Positions 45,401 through 56,006 are shown, numbered from the stretch's first letter. The stretch is DNA of 64,000 bases from Achatina immaculata (GCA_009760885.1 CM019696.1:50232847-50296846); one strand, 5' to 3'. Notes: a model not told the origin generated them from the sequence alone. A program made the numbers and translations.

Positions 45401-45524
45401 AGAATGAATGATTGAATGAATGAATAATCTTTATTTTTCAAGGGTAAAGAATTGGGCACGTAGGCCCGTCTTACATTCTGCCCTTCATCACTCCATCTTT
45501 CATTCTTCCCACACACTTGAGGAA
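45401..45524 (-). mobile_element. LINE G extreme 3' end, second unit
   Basis: Copy of 43566-43686. Confidence 0.85.
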
Positions 45525-45526
45525 AA

Positions 45527-45565
45527 AAGTAGGAACAATTTATTACTTAACGAGCACACAGTTGT
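45527..45565 (-). mobile_element. Penelope-like 3' terminus, inverted piece
   Basis: The reverse complement reads CAACTGTGTGCTCGTTAAGT then AATAAATTGTTCCT. It nearly matches 46727-46760 on the plus strand. It abuts the plus-strand Penelope-like segment at 45566 in inverted orientation. Confidence 0.6.
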
Positions 45566-45640
45566 AAAAAAATCATTCATGTGAATTTATATTCTGTCTT
45601 CTCTCTCTCTCTCTTTCTCTCTCTGTGTATATATATATAT
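45566..45640 (+). mobile_element. Penelope-like 3' region, left of LINE C insertion
   Basis: ATTCATGTGAATTTATATTC as at 32612, then CT-rich and TA-repeat sequence, which is the LINE C target. It continues at 46668. Confidence 0.6.
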
Positions 45641-45642
45641 AT

Positions 45643-46221
45643 CTTATATCCTTCCCGTGCCGTTAAACGTCACATAGGGCTCGCAAAGTAGTTCGACAAT
45701 TTTTCCTGTCTTCGGCGAGTCTTTCAACCTCATCAAAGGATTTTATGCCTGTCAATTTGGCCTCTCTTAATAATGTCCTCTTCAGAGTTTCACGCGGTCT
45801 GCCTCTTTTTCTTCGGCCTGTTGTGTTCCACTTGATAGCTTGTTTTGGGATTCTCTGATCATTTCTTCTCATCAAGTGACCAACATATGTCCATCTCCTT
45901 TTCCTGATCACCCATGAGACTGGTTGTTGTTCAGTCATCTGTCTTATCTCTGCATTGTTCTTGAATTTATTCCACTTGATGCCGAGTATTTTTCTTAGGC
46001 ATTTGTTTTCAAAAGAGTCAAATTTCTCTTCTATTTCTTTAGTTGTTTTCCAGCTTTCGCATGTATAAATGAGGGTGGATATTACATTTGAATTGAATAG
46101 TCTTAACTTGGTTTTTGTGCTTATAACTTTTGAATTCCATATGTTCTCAAGATTCTTGAAGATTGATGCTGCTTTTGCAATTCTGATCCTAACTTCCTTT
46201 CTGGTGTCACCATCCTGGTCT
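45643..46221 (-). mobile_element. LINE C 3' fragment
   Basis: Minus-strand copy of the LINE C C-terminus (RRWTYVGHLMRRNDQRIPKQ to LRALCDV) and the GATATAAG end. At the CAA/TAA position it keeps Gln (MTEQQPVSWVIRKRRW), so it is closer to the intact state than 17261-19195. It has a frameshift near 45950. It lies in a TA repeat, with TA-repeat on both sides when the inserted LINE A is removed. Only CATCCTGGTCTAT of LINE C remains beyond LINE A (46655-46667). Confidence 0.88.
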
Positions 46222-46654
46222 CATTCATTCATTCATTTGCATGTCCCTTGCGGAACTTTGCCTCCCAAACAGCACTCCTGTAGGCCTCTCGGTTGTGAGC
46301 AAGATGGCCTGCTGCTGCTGCATCCATTTCCAGATCGTCAACGATGTCTTGCAGCCATCTTCGTCTTCGTCTTGGTCTTCCTCTTTTTCTTTTTCCCATT
46401 ATGTATCCTTCCAATACGGTCTTCTCTAAATTATCATGACGTTTAATGTGTCCAAAATATTTCAGTTTTCTCTCTTTAATCCTCTTCACTAGCCAGACTT
46501 CTTCAATATTAAGCTCTTGTAGTATAGATATATTTGTTCTTTTTTGTGTCCACGATATTTGGAGAACTCTTCTGTAGCATTTACATTCAAAGGCATTTAT
46601 GTGTTTCTCAGCTGTTTTGTTAAGTGTCCAGGTCTCACAGGCATATGTTGCTAT
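46222..46654 (-). mobile_element. LINE A 3' fragment nested in LINE C
   Basis: Starts (minus strand) at ATYACETWTLNKTAEKHINA and runs in one frame of about 140 codons, through CYRRVLQISWTQKRTNIS, KYFGHIKRHDNLEKT and GRPRRRRRWLQDIVDD, to KFRKGHANE and the AATG tail (plus strand CATT at 46222-46236). It is flanked by an exact 11-bp duplication CATCCTGGTCT (46211-46221 and 46655-46665). Confidence 0.92.
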
Positions 46655-46667
46655 CATCCTGGTCTAT

Positions 46668-46790
46668 AATATATATATATACGTCTTCGTCCTGCGTGTT
46701 TTTGTACGATTAAGGTTCACACCGAAACTGTGTGCTCGTTAAGTAATAAAGCTGTTCCTGTTATTTTTCCTAATTCATATATTTTGTTAT
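46668..46790 (+). mobile_element. Penelope-like 3' end, right of LINE C insertion
   Basis: TA-repeat, then CTTCGTCCTGCGTGTTTTTG, GGTTCACACCGAAAC, GTTAAGTAATAAAGC, as at 32641-32750. Confidence 0.65.
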
Positions 46791-46839
46791 CACAGCTTTA
46801 CTGTACTGGCTTCGTGTATGGTCATATACGTAGTTTTAC

Positions 46840-47180
46840 ATACTTATATGGGGGTGAATACCCTTTTCCTATAAGGCAATCAGCGACCCATAGCTGATAT
46901 GCCAGCGTCAGGGTTAGTGACCCATAACTGACCAAGACCCTGTCCCACCTCTCAGTGGCACCCCCAGTAACAGGCCTAGCCTGGCTAACGGGCCAGGGAT
47001 CGCCATAGCCCCCTTGGTGGTGGAGTCTGCTAAAGTAGCCTTGCACACCCCCCTGCTTTTTAGCTGTACTCCGGCACTGAAAAAGTAACCACCATAACCC
47101 GCTCCCACCCCGATACGATGCTGTGTCTCAACATCTCTACAGCATAGGCTGCAAAGAACAACAGCTCGCAGTTACAGGGA
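46840..47180 (-). repeat. dispersed repeat family R, copy 4
   Basis: Blocks CTGACCAAGACCCTGTCCCA, GGTGGTGGAGTCTGCTAAAG, CGATACGATGCTGTGTCTCA and CAGCATAGGCTGCAAAGA. This is the longest copy in this orientation. Flanking left block AAGGCAATCAGCGACCCATA. Confidence 0.72.
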
Positions 47181-47379
47181 GTTCGTACAAGTAAATACGT
47201 ATATACTAATTATTCGTGCGTTATCAATTCCCAATAGCGCATTTATCATTTCTCTCAGACGGCCGCGTTCTTCTGGCCCGGCGGGTAAACATCCTAACGA
47301 TTATCTTATGTAAATGAGGTTGAATCCATTACTCTTTGTATGTGTGTATGGTTTATATAATTTAATTATATACAGCAAT

Positions 47380-47655
47380 ATCTGACATATATCAGCGACC
47401 AGACACTTCATCAGCGACTTGAAAATGCATCAGCAGCCTGAAATTATGTCGGCGACCTGAAACTATATGTCAGCGAAGTAAACTTAATCGGCAAACTTAA
47501 CATATGTCAGCAAACTAAACGATATCAACAAACTGACTCTATATCAGAAGACTGAAACTATATGTCAGAGAAGTAAACTTACATCAGCAAACTGAAAAAT
47601 GTCAGTAAACTAAACTATATCAGCAAACTGAAACTATATCAGTAAATTGACACTA
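47380..47655. repeat. degenerate ~30-bp minisatellite
   Basis: Variants of TATATCAGCAAACTGAAACT. Right end merges into a LINE B fragment at about 47656. Confidence 0.8.
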
Positions 47656-48240
47656 TATCAGATATTTAGGAACGATTATAACAGCTGATGGGAAATCTCA
47701 CAAAGAAATAAAAAGCAGATGTGCTCAGGCCAAGTCAGCATTCCAGACAATGAGACACATCTTGTACAACAGATCCATATCAATGGAAACAAGATTCTGA
47801 GTAATTAAATGTTACATTGGGTCAATTTTGTTTTATGGATGTGAAGCATGGTCTATGAATAAGAGAGTACAGTGAGAAACGGAGGCCATGAAAATGTGGT
47901 TCATAAGAAGGATGTTGAAGGTACCATGGACAGCTAAGAAAACCAATGAAGAAGTCTTAAGAGAGGCTGGAGTTAAAAGGCAAATTACAGCAAAGATCAG
48001 AGGCAGACAAGCGAGATTTATAGGACATTTCCTGAGAAGAGGAAAATTGGAACACACTGTGGCAACTGGAAAAACTGAAGGAAGAAGAGACAGAGGAAGA
48101 TAGAGAGAGAAGTTACTGGATGGGCTGTCAGTGTGGCTAGGAAGAAAGTCACTGGCAGATCTCATAATCAAGTCTAAAGATAGGGAATTGTGGAGAGAAA
48201 TGATCACCTATGCCACGCGGCACGGCACTTGACTGATTGA
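47656..48240 (+). mobile_element. LINE B 3' fragment
   Basis: Begins at the YLGTIITADGK region of the family B C-terminus. It includes MWFIRRMLKVPWTAKKTNEE and GRQARFIGHFLRRGKLEHTV, stops near 47875 and 48101, then GLSVWLGRKSPADLI-like and CHAARHGT, and finally TGA within a TTGACTGATTGATTGA tail. 5' truncated. Confidence 0.9.
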
Positions 48241-48479
48241 TTGAATTTTATACAATTTTGAACACATGAAATGGTCATCAAGTCTATAACCTCAATTGAT
48301 AATGTTCTGTTGGTGAGTGCTACAAATGAACTCGAATATAACCACTACAACAACAGAACCATTTCTACAATCGTTGCAGTGAACATCAATAACAACCATG
48401 CTTGATTATCATATTACATTCAAATTCTGTGACTCCAACAATATCAGATACTGAATCTAATTAGAAACTACAACAATAT

Positions 48480-48735
48480 TTGCAACAATCCCCACCATCA
48501 CATCTCCTCCGTCCACTTCTTGCACAGGCGGCCCCCTTCCTGTTTCCCACAATTCTTAGCCCGAATGTTTCCTGCGGTAGACCGTCTGGTGCTAGTTGTG
48601 TAACATGGCCAAACCATTTGATTTGTTTCTGGATGCAGTGTACTGCCCCTATCCTTGCTCAGATAGTGTCAGTTCCAACTTTGTCTCTTCTTGCTACATT
48701 TAGTATTCTCCTCAAACATGTCATTTCTGTCACTA
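48480..48735 (-). pseudogene. LINE family J C-terminal fragment
   Basis: One minus-strand frame reads MTCLRRILNVARRDKVGTDT, a stop, then ARIGAVHCIQKQIKWFGHVT and LPQETFGLRIVGNRKGA. This matches the LINE C-terminal order (CLRRIL-I-RRD-V, I-K-L-WFGHV-R, L-G-R-RGR). Diverged and non-coding. Confidence 0.6.
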
Positions 48736-48863
48736 AAAATCATTATTCCCCATGTGGGAATTTTATGAGTTCTGGGGCACATAGGTTTTGGGCATAATGT
48801 GAGAACCACTGTTTTCTGCGTTGCTTTTGGGAATCTGAAAACCGAACCATATTAGTGATCCCG

Positions 48864-48897
48864 GTTATGTTGTTGTTGCTGCTGCTGCTGCTGCTGC

Positions 48898-48928
<31 letters not shown>
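48864..48928. repeat. (GCT)n/(GTT)n microsatellite
   Basis: Six or so GCT units followed by about ten GTT units. Confidence 0.96.
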
Positions 48929-49072
48929 GATGTTTTCGCTGCCAGTACTTTTTGTCTGCAGGCGAAAGAAAATAATCATAAGAAAGTCGTGGAGGAATCA
49001 AATAGCAATTAAATTCTTTCTTTATTTCTTAGTTTCACTCATTCTTTCTTTTGTGAATTCTTCATTATTTTC

Positions 49073-49075
<3 letters not shown>

Positions 49076-49127
<52 letters not shown>

Positions 49128-49144
49128 TCACTCACTCACTCACT
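49076..49144. repeat. (CT)n microsatellite
   Basis: About 50 bases of CT, ending in CTCACTCACTCACT. Confidence 0.97.
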
Positions 49145-49278
49145 AAAAAAGTTATTTTAGACTGCTCTTACAGACACCGAATTCAGTTAATTGTTTATTC
49201 TTGATAGTACAGAAATGTTTGGTAGATAGTCATTTATATGTATATGTAGTTAGTCATTTATATGTGTACATACATACA

Positions 49279-50609
49279 CGAGGGGAAGTAACTAAGTAAC
49301 TCGCAAATTTAAATATTTTATCAGTGGCAGTTATCAGGTAATATTTAAATATATCCTTAGATAGTACCATCATCCAACTTTATAATAGTTGTATGTAGGG
49401 GCGCTGGGAGTTACGTGCGCATGCGCACAGCAATAACAAAATGACTACCCAACTGTTGGTGTGTACCAAAGAAGAACAGAGACGTGTAGTGCTATTTTTG
49501 TGGGCTAAAGGACATTCAGTTGAGGACATTCATAAGGAAATGATTACAGTTTATACTGAAAAGGGTTTATCACGTAAAGCGATCTATAACTGGGTAAAAG
49601 AATTTTCTCAGGGACGCACCGAAATTGTTGACAAAGTCCGATTTGGCTGTCCTATTCAGATTGCAACAGAAGCGACTGTGCAACGTGTGAATGAGATTAT
49701 CAGAGCTGATAGACGAGTAATGATAGACAGTGTAGCAAGTGCAATCGGATTTTCACATGGCTTAGGCTACAGAATAATGCATGAGCAATTGAATTTTCGG
49801 AAAGTTTGCTCACGTTGGGTTCCTAGAGATCTGAATGATAACACAAAATGAACCGATTTCGTTTGTCATTGCAGCATCTCTGTCATTACGCATATGAAAG
49901 TGAAGACATGCTCCAAAGGATTATTACTGGAGACGAATCTTGAGTGCACCACTATCAACCCGAATCAAAACGTGCCTCAATGCAATGGAAACACCCGTCA
50001 TCGCCATGCGCAAAAAAATTCAAGATTTCGTTTTTCTGCGGGGAAGGTTATGCTGACAGTGTTCTGGGATTATCAAGGAGTGTTGTTAACCAAGTTCCAG
50101 AAGTATGGTGACAGTGTGAATTCTGTATCGTACTGTGAAGTTCTGTTGATGCTACGGGATGCAATTCGAAGAAAACGTCCTGGTCTGCTGACTAGAGGTG
50201 TGCTTCTCCTTCATGACAATGCCAGACCACATACAGCTCGGTTAACCCGAGAGAAAATTAGCCAGTTGGGTTAGGAAGTTCTTGAACATCGACCCTATAG
50301 TACTGACTTAGCTCTAAGTGATTTTTGCCTGTTTGGTCCATTGAAAAACCATCTTGGTGGGAGAAGATTCTCGAGTGACGAAGAGACAGAAATAGAAGTA
50401 AAAAATAGGATCAGAAATCGGACTCAAGATTTTTACGCCATGGGTATTGCATCACTGATTACACGATGGGACAAATGCATCAATGTTGGTGGCGGTTACG
50501 TTGAGAAACTGAGGAATAATGTAGGTTCAAAAATTAAAGTTCTCAAATTACTGTCACATTTAGTTTTCTTGTAATAGGCATTTGAGAGTTACTTAGTGAT
50601 TTTCCCTCG
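49279..50609 (+). mobile_element. mariner DNA transposon
   Basis: 1.33 kb, the usual mariner size. Imperfect inverted ends: left CGAGGGGAAGTAACTAAGTA then ACTC; right, inverted, CGAGGGAAAATCACTAAGTA then ACTC. A TA precedes the right end; on the left TA is two bases off, so the left flank has changed. It carries a broken transposase. The flanks TAGTTAGTCATTTATATG and TAGTTAGTCATTTTTATG resemble each other, probably because of a local repeat. Confidence 0.9.
49441..50572 (+). pseudogene. mariner transposase, broken
   Basis: Transposase of the mariner type (DD34D), which cuts at the inverted ends. ATG at 49441 gives an intact N-terminal 136 codons with two helix-turn-helix regions (CTKEEQRRVVLFLWAKGHSV and LSRKAIYNWVKEFSQGRTEI). 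Stop TGA at about 49849. Next comes ITGDES (first Asp) followed directly by TGA where mariners normally have Trp. Then, after frameshifts, SAGKVMLTVFWDYQGVLL, LLHDNARPHTA (second Asp), TAG at 50272, and STDLALSDFCLFGPLKNHLG (third Asp). The end has ITRWDKCINVGGGYVEK. Original length would be about 340-350 residues. Confidence 0.9.
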
Positions 50610-50649
50610 TAGTTAGTCATTTTTATGTGGATGTAGTTACTTTACTCTT

Positions 50650-50766
50650 AACTATGTTCGTTATAATGAGCAGCATATTTGTAGAATGTCTGGAACAGAG
50701 TGAAAGTTGTATAATAAAGGGCAGAATGTCAGACGGGCCTGCGTGCCCAATGCTTAACCCTTTTGA
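50650..50766 (+). mobile_element. CR1-like LINE 3' end
   Basis: GTAGAATGTCTGGAACAGAG, GTGAAAGTTGTATAATAAAG, GGGCAGAATGTCAGACGGGC, then TGCGTGCCCAATGCTTAACC. Plus-strand relative of the minus-strand ends at 5972 and 7504, but without a GGTT tail. The AT-rich palindrome starts where the tail should be. Confidence 0.72.
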
Positions 50767-50772
50767 AATATA

Positions 50773-50850
50773 TAATAAAATATTAATGTATGATATAATA
50801 TGATATATATTATGTCATATCATATTATATCATACATTAATATTTTATTC
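50773..50850. repeat. perfect AT-rich inverted repeat (33-bp arms)
   Basis: Left arm 50774-50806 and right arm 50817-50849 are exact reverse complements with a 10-nt loop. The arms begin AATAAAATATTAATGTATGA. It can form a hairpin or cruciform; function unknown. Confidence 0.93.
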
Positions 50851-51034
50851 CAGGTATGTCACAGCATCCTTTTCTCTTTATTATTTTAATATTTTCTTTA
50901 TTTATTTCCTCTGTTTATATCTTTTATTAAGCTTTATTTCTTATTCCCATTGAAATATAGTGTTCTAATCTGAACTTTCCATGTTGCTGTTTGGGTTTCT
51001 TGATATATTTTCAGAAGATAGTTTACCATTGAAA

Positions 51035-51272
51035 AATTAAATATTTTGGACACATTAAACGTCATGATAATCTAGAGAAAACCGTCTTGGAAGGGTACAT
51101 AATAGGAAAAAGAAAAAGGAAGACCAAGGCGAAGATGGTTGCAAGACATCGTTGTTGATCTGCAAATGGATGCATCAGCAGCAGGCCATCTTGCTCACAA
51201 CCGAGAAGCCTACAGGAGTGCTGTTAGTGAGGCAACGTTCCGCAAGGGACATGCAAATGAATGAATGAATGA
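51035..51272 (+). mobile_element. LINE A 3' fragment, short
   Basis: Last ~240 bp of family A, from the KYFGHIKRHDNLEKTVLEG region to the AATG tail (51255-51272). Small indels disrupt the frame. A target duplication is not clear. Confidence 0.85.
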
Positions 51273-51284
51273 ATTCTGAACTTT

Positions 51285-51378
51285 TGTTTATTGAAATTCC
51301 TGTTTCTTGAGATTGAAATTCCTGTTTCTTGAGATTGAAATTCCTGTTTCTTGAGATTGAAATTCCTGTTTCTTGCAG
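51285..51378. repeat. 22-bp minisatellite, 4 copies
   Basis: ATTGAAATTCCTGTTTCTTG plus AG, nearly identical copies starting 13 bases after the LINE A tail. Confidence 0.95.
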
Positions 51379-51546
51379 TCGACCCTCAGCACATAATGAT
51401 AGTAATAAGAGTATCTCTGAACATGGAGAATGTATACATGCAACATGAGGCACACCAGATTGCGCTGAATACATGGTTATTGAAAGTATAAAAAGGAAGT
51501 AGATGTTCACGAAAACACCGAATGCATGCTTTCCCTAGCTTGCGTT

Positions 51547-51600
51547 CATCATCATCATCGTCATCATCATCATCGTCATCATCATCATTATCATTATCAG
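51547..51600. repeat. (ATC)n microsatellite
   Basis: Imperfect ATC repeat. Confidence 0.95.
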
Positions 51601-51784
51601 GTGCCGTGATGTACGCTGAGAGTCGCCTTGCTTCTTTATTGTGACAAGTCCTTGGATTGTTCCCATTCTTTTTTTGTGTCACTTGGCCAGTCTATACAAT
51701 TCTTGATCTCTTTCCTTGTCATATTACTTTCAGTTTTTCAGAGATTGTGAGTTCTATATCTGCTATGCAAAAAATCTGATTATC

Positions 51785-51840
51785 CTGTTGTTGTTGTTGT
51801 TGTTATTGTTGTTGTTGTTATTGTTATTGTTGTTGTTATA
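51785..51840. repeat. (GTT)n microsatellite
   Basis: GTT units with ATT interruptions. Confidence 0.95.
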
Positions 51841-52058
51841 TTGTGCAATATTCCTAGAACTTCGTCTTTGAACACATGAGACTCGGTAAGTAAAAGTGAT
51901 TTGAAAATTACCCCGTAACTACAGTGAAAAGAATTTCGCAATGACTGATGGGTAGCTCGAAACAGACAGCGCAGTGCTCTGTCTGAAGTCTAGTCGAAGC
52001 CAAGGTCAAATAAACATCGACTCTCCTCTGCAGGGTTGCACCACTGGTGAAACAATAC

Positions 52059-52497
52059 GCCATAGTGAGATTATTTCTTTGGCCATAGTGAGATTATTTC
52101 TTTGGGCATATTGAGATTATTTCTTTGGGTATAGTGAGATGATTTCTTTGGCCATAGTGAGATTATTTCTTTGGGTATAGTGAGATGATTTCTTTGGCCA
52201 TAGTGAGATGATTTCTTTGGGCATAGTGAGATGATTTCTTTGGGCATAGTGAGATGATTTCTTTGGGTATAGTGAGATGATTTCTTTGGGCATAGTGAGA
52301 TGATTTCTTTGGGCATAGTGAGATGATTTCTTTGGCCATAGTGAGATGATTTCTTTGACCATAGTGAGATTATTTCTTTGGCCATAGTGACATGATTTCT
52401 TTGGGCATAGTGAGATGATTTCTTTGGCAATAGTGAGATGATTTCTTTGGCCATAGTGAGATGATTTCTTTGGCCATATTGAGATGATTTCTTTGGG
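52059..52497. repeat. 23-bp minisatellite, about 19 copies
   Basis: Unit ATAGTGAGATGATTTCTTTG plus GSC. The 165-codon minus-strand frame (PKEIISLW, PKKSSHYAQRNH) is a repeat product, since 3 units equal 23 codons. Confidence 0.96.
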
Positions 52498-53404
52498 CAG
52501 AGGGTGTGAAATTCGGGGCAGGATTGTGGCTGGTACCTGGACTCGAAAACTTTACGAACGGGTAACAAGGTTTAAAAGCGAGAAGAGCAAGTGTAATTTG
52601 ACGAAGCTCGATCCTGTTGTCCATCAGCGTCGCTTGACGAGCCCACATCGACAGACCTCAAAACTGGATCAGAGGAGAACAGATGGATTATGTTGCCTGG
52701 TGGTTGCTTCACATCAGGGTATCAGCTATAGAATGAAGAAGCTAGTGGAACAGTACTAGAAGTGAAATGGCCCCCATAGAGACTATATGGAGAAGTTATA
52801 AGGCTATTCCTTCGTTTGGTCTTTTACTAATTGTAAGGAGAACGCTATATTAATTTTTTTTTTATTCTCTCTCGTTTTTCTCTGGCCATCCATGTTAGAG
52901 TGTCTGCTCTACTCCATGGAGGAATATAGTGTAGGGATTTGAAATGTGGCTTAGCTTCCAGGCATCCAAGTGTGTTAAAAATTCATGCATGACTGATTTT
53001 CGGTTATACTGTGGGCTTTACGAGTAACTAAGCAGAAAAAAAAAATTTACAAATTTAAAAATGTGTAACATTAGATTTAGAAGTTTAAAATATTTATGCT
53101 TATTTGCTGTTCATGACAGTCCGGTCGGTCGGTCGGTCGGTTAGTTATTTGACTGATTTGTTTGTTGGTTGGTTCGTTGGTTGATTGGTTGGCTGTTTGA
53201 GTTTCGCTGACTACTTGGTTGATTGTTTTGGTTATTTTACCCGTTCGCTGGTTAGATAACTGGTTGTTCTTTGACTGACAGCTCGGTTGGTTAATGCAAT
53301 GATAGGAACAAACCCATCCCTAACTCCATCGCCAAGCTGTCATGAAACACGAACCTGGTTCCCAGAGGCGGTGCTAAGGTCATGAAAACGTGATCGCCTG
53401 ATTG
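52498..53404. other. no recognised gene; GGTT/GGTC-rich patch
   Basis: The plus-strand frame 52484-52759 has no motif I know. Bases 53121-53175 are GGTC and GGTT simple repeats of low order. Confidence 0.5.
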
Positions 53405-53990
53405 ACTGATACATATATCCTCTCGTTAACATTGTTGTCCTGGCACATATATCCTCTCGTTAACATTGTTGTCCTGGCACATATATCCTCTCGTTAACAT
53501 TGTTATCCTGGCACATATATCCTCTCGTTAACATTGTTATCCTGGCACATATATCCTCTCGTTAACATTGTTATCCTGGCACATATATCTTCTCGTTAAC
53601 ATTGTTATCCTGGCACATATATCCTCTCGTTAACATTGTTATCCTGGCACATATATCCCCTCGTTAACATTGTTATCCTGGCACATATATCCTCTCGTTA
53701 ACATTGTTATCCTGGCACATATATCTTCTCGTTAACATTGTTATCCTGGCACATATATCTTCTCGTTAACATTGTTATCCTGGCACATATATCCCCTCGT
53801 TAACATTGTTATCCTGCCACATATATTCCCCTCGTTAACATTGTTATCCTGGCACATATATCCCCCTCGTTAACATTGTTATCCTGGCACATATATCCCC
53901 TCGTTAACATTGTTATCCTGCCACATATATCCTCCCGTTAACATTGTGTTCTGACACATGTATCCTCTCATTAGTATTGTATCCTGGAAA
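53405..53990. repeat. 34-bp minisatellite, about 17 copies
   Basis: Unit CACATATATCCTCTCGTTAA plus CATTGTTATCCTGG, with single-base variants (CTTCTC, CCCCTC). It contains no unique spacers. Confidence 0.96.
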
Positions 53991-55227
53991 CCTGCTTCCT
54001 CTCATTAACGCTGTTATCCTTGCTTTGAAATGAGCACCGCTGATTCTTCATTGGCATGGACATGAAATAAGGAACTTGGAACTGGAAGGTCTTGAGAAAA
54101 ATTTGAGTCCAGTTTGAGAAGGAGAGACTAAGCCAAGAGAAAAATATCTCTGGTACTTGGCACCCAAATGGCATGTCTGGAAAACAAAACAAAATCAAAA
54201 GAAAGAAGCGCTGCAGACATCGATCTAATAAATAATGATTAAAAAAAACGTTATCCTGCGAGGCACACGAAAAACGAACTAAAAGTATGATTCAAATGAA
54301 ATGCCGCTTCATACAGAAAGATATCAGATTGATTTCGCCGACTAGTTGCCACCCTTGATGTTGTGTATTACGTATTTTTTTTATCTTGCTTTGTAATTCT
54401 CGTAGGTCCTAGAGATAGCAGGTTCTATAACACTCACGTGATCAAAGTGATCAAAGAACTGACTCTAAAGGTCGATAGAGCGGGTTTTGGGAGAGAAGGC
54501 ATTTGATAGAAGAGAGCTAGTGAGAGACAAAGAGAGGGGGGGGACAGAGAGGGAGGGAGAAAGAGAGGAAAGGAGTTAGATTTAAGATGAAAAATCTGAA
54601 ATAAGAGCCAAAAATAGCAGCAGAAAGGCTCCCGTGTGTGTGAGTGTGTATGTGTGTGTGTGTGCATGTTTTCCTCACGTACAAGTTGCTTTCTGGGAAC
54701 ATTACACGATTTCATCTATGACTGTTACAGCTTTTTTTTTAAATTGGAATTGACGTTAGTAAATTGTCATGACATACTTCACTTATTCAACGTGCTCCAT
54801 TCACCAGTTTATTATGTTGAGGGGCTGAATTTCTCATAAAAATGACAAGTGACCTTACAAAACGTTGACTTGTCTTAGGGTCATAATCAAGTCCACAGGT
54901 GCTCCCATCTCTTCCGTGATAGAATGATCTCAGTATATGTGCACTAACTCCGCAGCACCAGCAAGGATTCTTACCGACTAAGGAGCAGTGACAGCGAGAA
55001 TTCTTATCGACTAGGGATCAGTGATAGCGGGAATCAAACACACTTCTTTTAGTTCGAGAGCCCAAGCAACTGTCTATTTTACTGCACTCTCAAAAATTAA
55101 AAATTTTGAGATTTTTTTTTCCTGGCTGTGCGATCCTCTGTTTTTCTTTCTTCGGAAAAGTAAATATAGCCCCTATCTGCCTTAGTGGCACCTGTGAAAT
55201 ATGGTGTTTATGTTCATAAATTTCTTG
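53991..55227. other. no recognised gene; (GT)n at about 54634-54664
   Basis: Single-copy-looking sequence. Contains a purine-rich stretch 54525-54575 and a GT microsatellite. Short frames lack recognisable motifs. Confidence 0.5.
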
Positions 55228-55365
55228 ACTTGTAACACAGAGCTTTACGCCTTAACTGGTAATACAGAGATTTACGCATTAACTGGTAATACAGAGATTT
55301 ACGCCTTAACTGGTAATACAGAGATTTACGCCTTAACTTGTAATACAGAGATTTACGCCTTTCTC
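55228..55365. repeat. 27-bp minisatellite, about 5 copies
   Basis: Unit CTGGTAATACAGAGATTTAC plus GCCTTAA. Confidence 0.94.
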
Positions 55366-55792
55366 TAAGTCCATAATTTGATGACAAGAAATGTTTCCAC
55401 AGCAGCTCTGCAGAGCAACACATCGTAGAGACCAGCGACTAGCGGAGCCACCTTCTGTGTTCCTGGGGCATACGGACCACCATGTAAATGAAATAGCTGA
55501 TGGGTTGGCTGGTTCTGCTGTCACAACAGATGGACAACCACCGGATCGAGCCGGTATTATTTAATGAACTCAGAGAGATGAGCAGAGCGGAGGACTTCCA
55601 GAGCAGCAAATCCACACAGCCGCTTGCGCTGAGAGAGCTGGCACGACCAGGAATCGAGAGGCATTATTGGGCTCATGAGAGCATTAGTCAGCCAACTTAG
55701 AACGAGCACTGTCAGCCGTAGGACACTGATGGATAAGTTGAGGGTGGGGGGCGGGGGAGGGGGATCTGAGCATCTACTGACATGTCCAGAGT
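55366..55792. other. no recognised gene
   Basis: I see no motif in any frame; G-run near 55746-55765. Confidence 0.5.
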
Positions 55793-55812
55793 GTGATGAT
55801 GATGATGATGAT

Positions 55813-55844
<32 letters not shown>

Positions 55845-55911
55845 GGTGGTGGTGGTGATGATGATGATGATGATGTTATGATGATGATGATGGTGGTGGT
55901 GGTGGTGAGCG

Positions 55912-55943
<32 letters not shown>

Positions 55944-55958
55944 GTAGTGGTGGTGGTG

Positions 55959-56006
<48 letters not shown>

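Larger units (their letters stand above)
41855..45527. repeat. tandem duplication 4 (two ~1.84 kb units)
   Basis: Unit 1 is about 41855-43691 and unit 2 about 43692-45527. They are nearly identical; differences I see are homopolymer lengths (C run, G run) and one short loss in the AACGAT array. Each unit contains a C-rich segment, the AACGAC array, a 20-bp minisatellite and a LINE G 3' end that supplies the right edge. Confidence 0.96.

Noticed and set aside
52059..52497. Regular 23-bp repeats as CRISPR or protein-binding array
   Set aside because: No spacers; simple minisatellite with single-base variants.
52484..52759. 91-codon Arg/Lys-rich frame as a small gene
   Set aside because: It starts in the 23-bp minisatellite and has no recognisable motif or conserved partner; kept only as unassigned sequence.
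53405..53990. Regular 34-bp repeats that could suggest a CRISPR array
   Set aside because: Units abut directly with no unique spacers, no cas-like genes nearby, and the window is eukaryotic.
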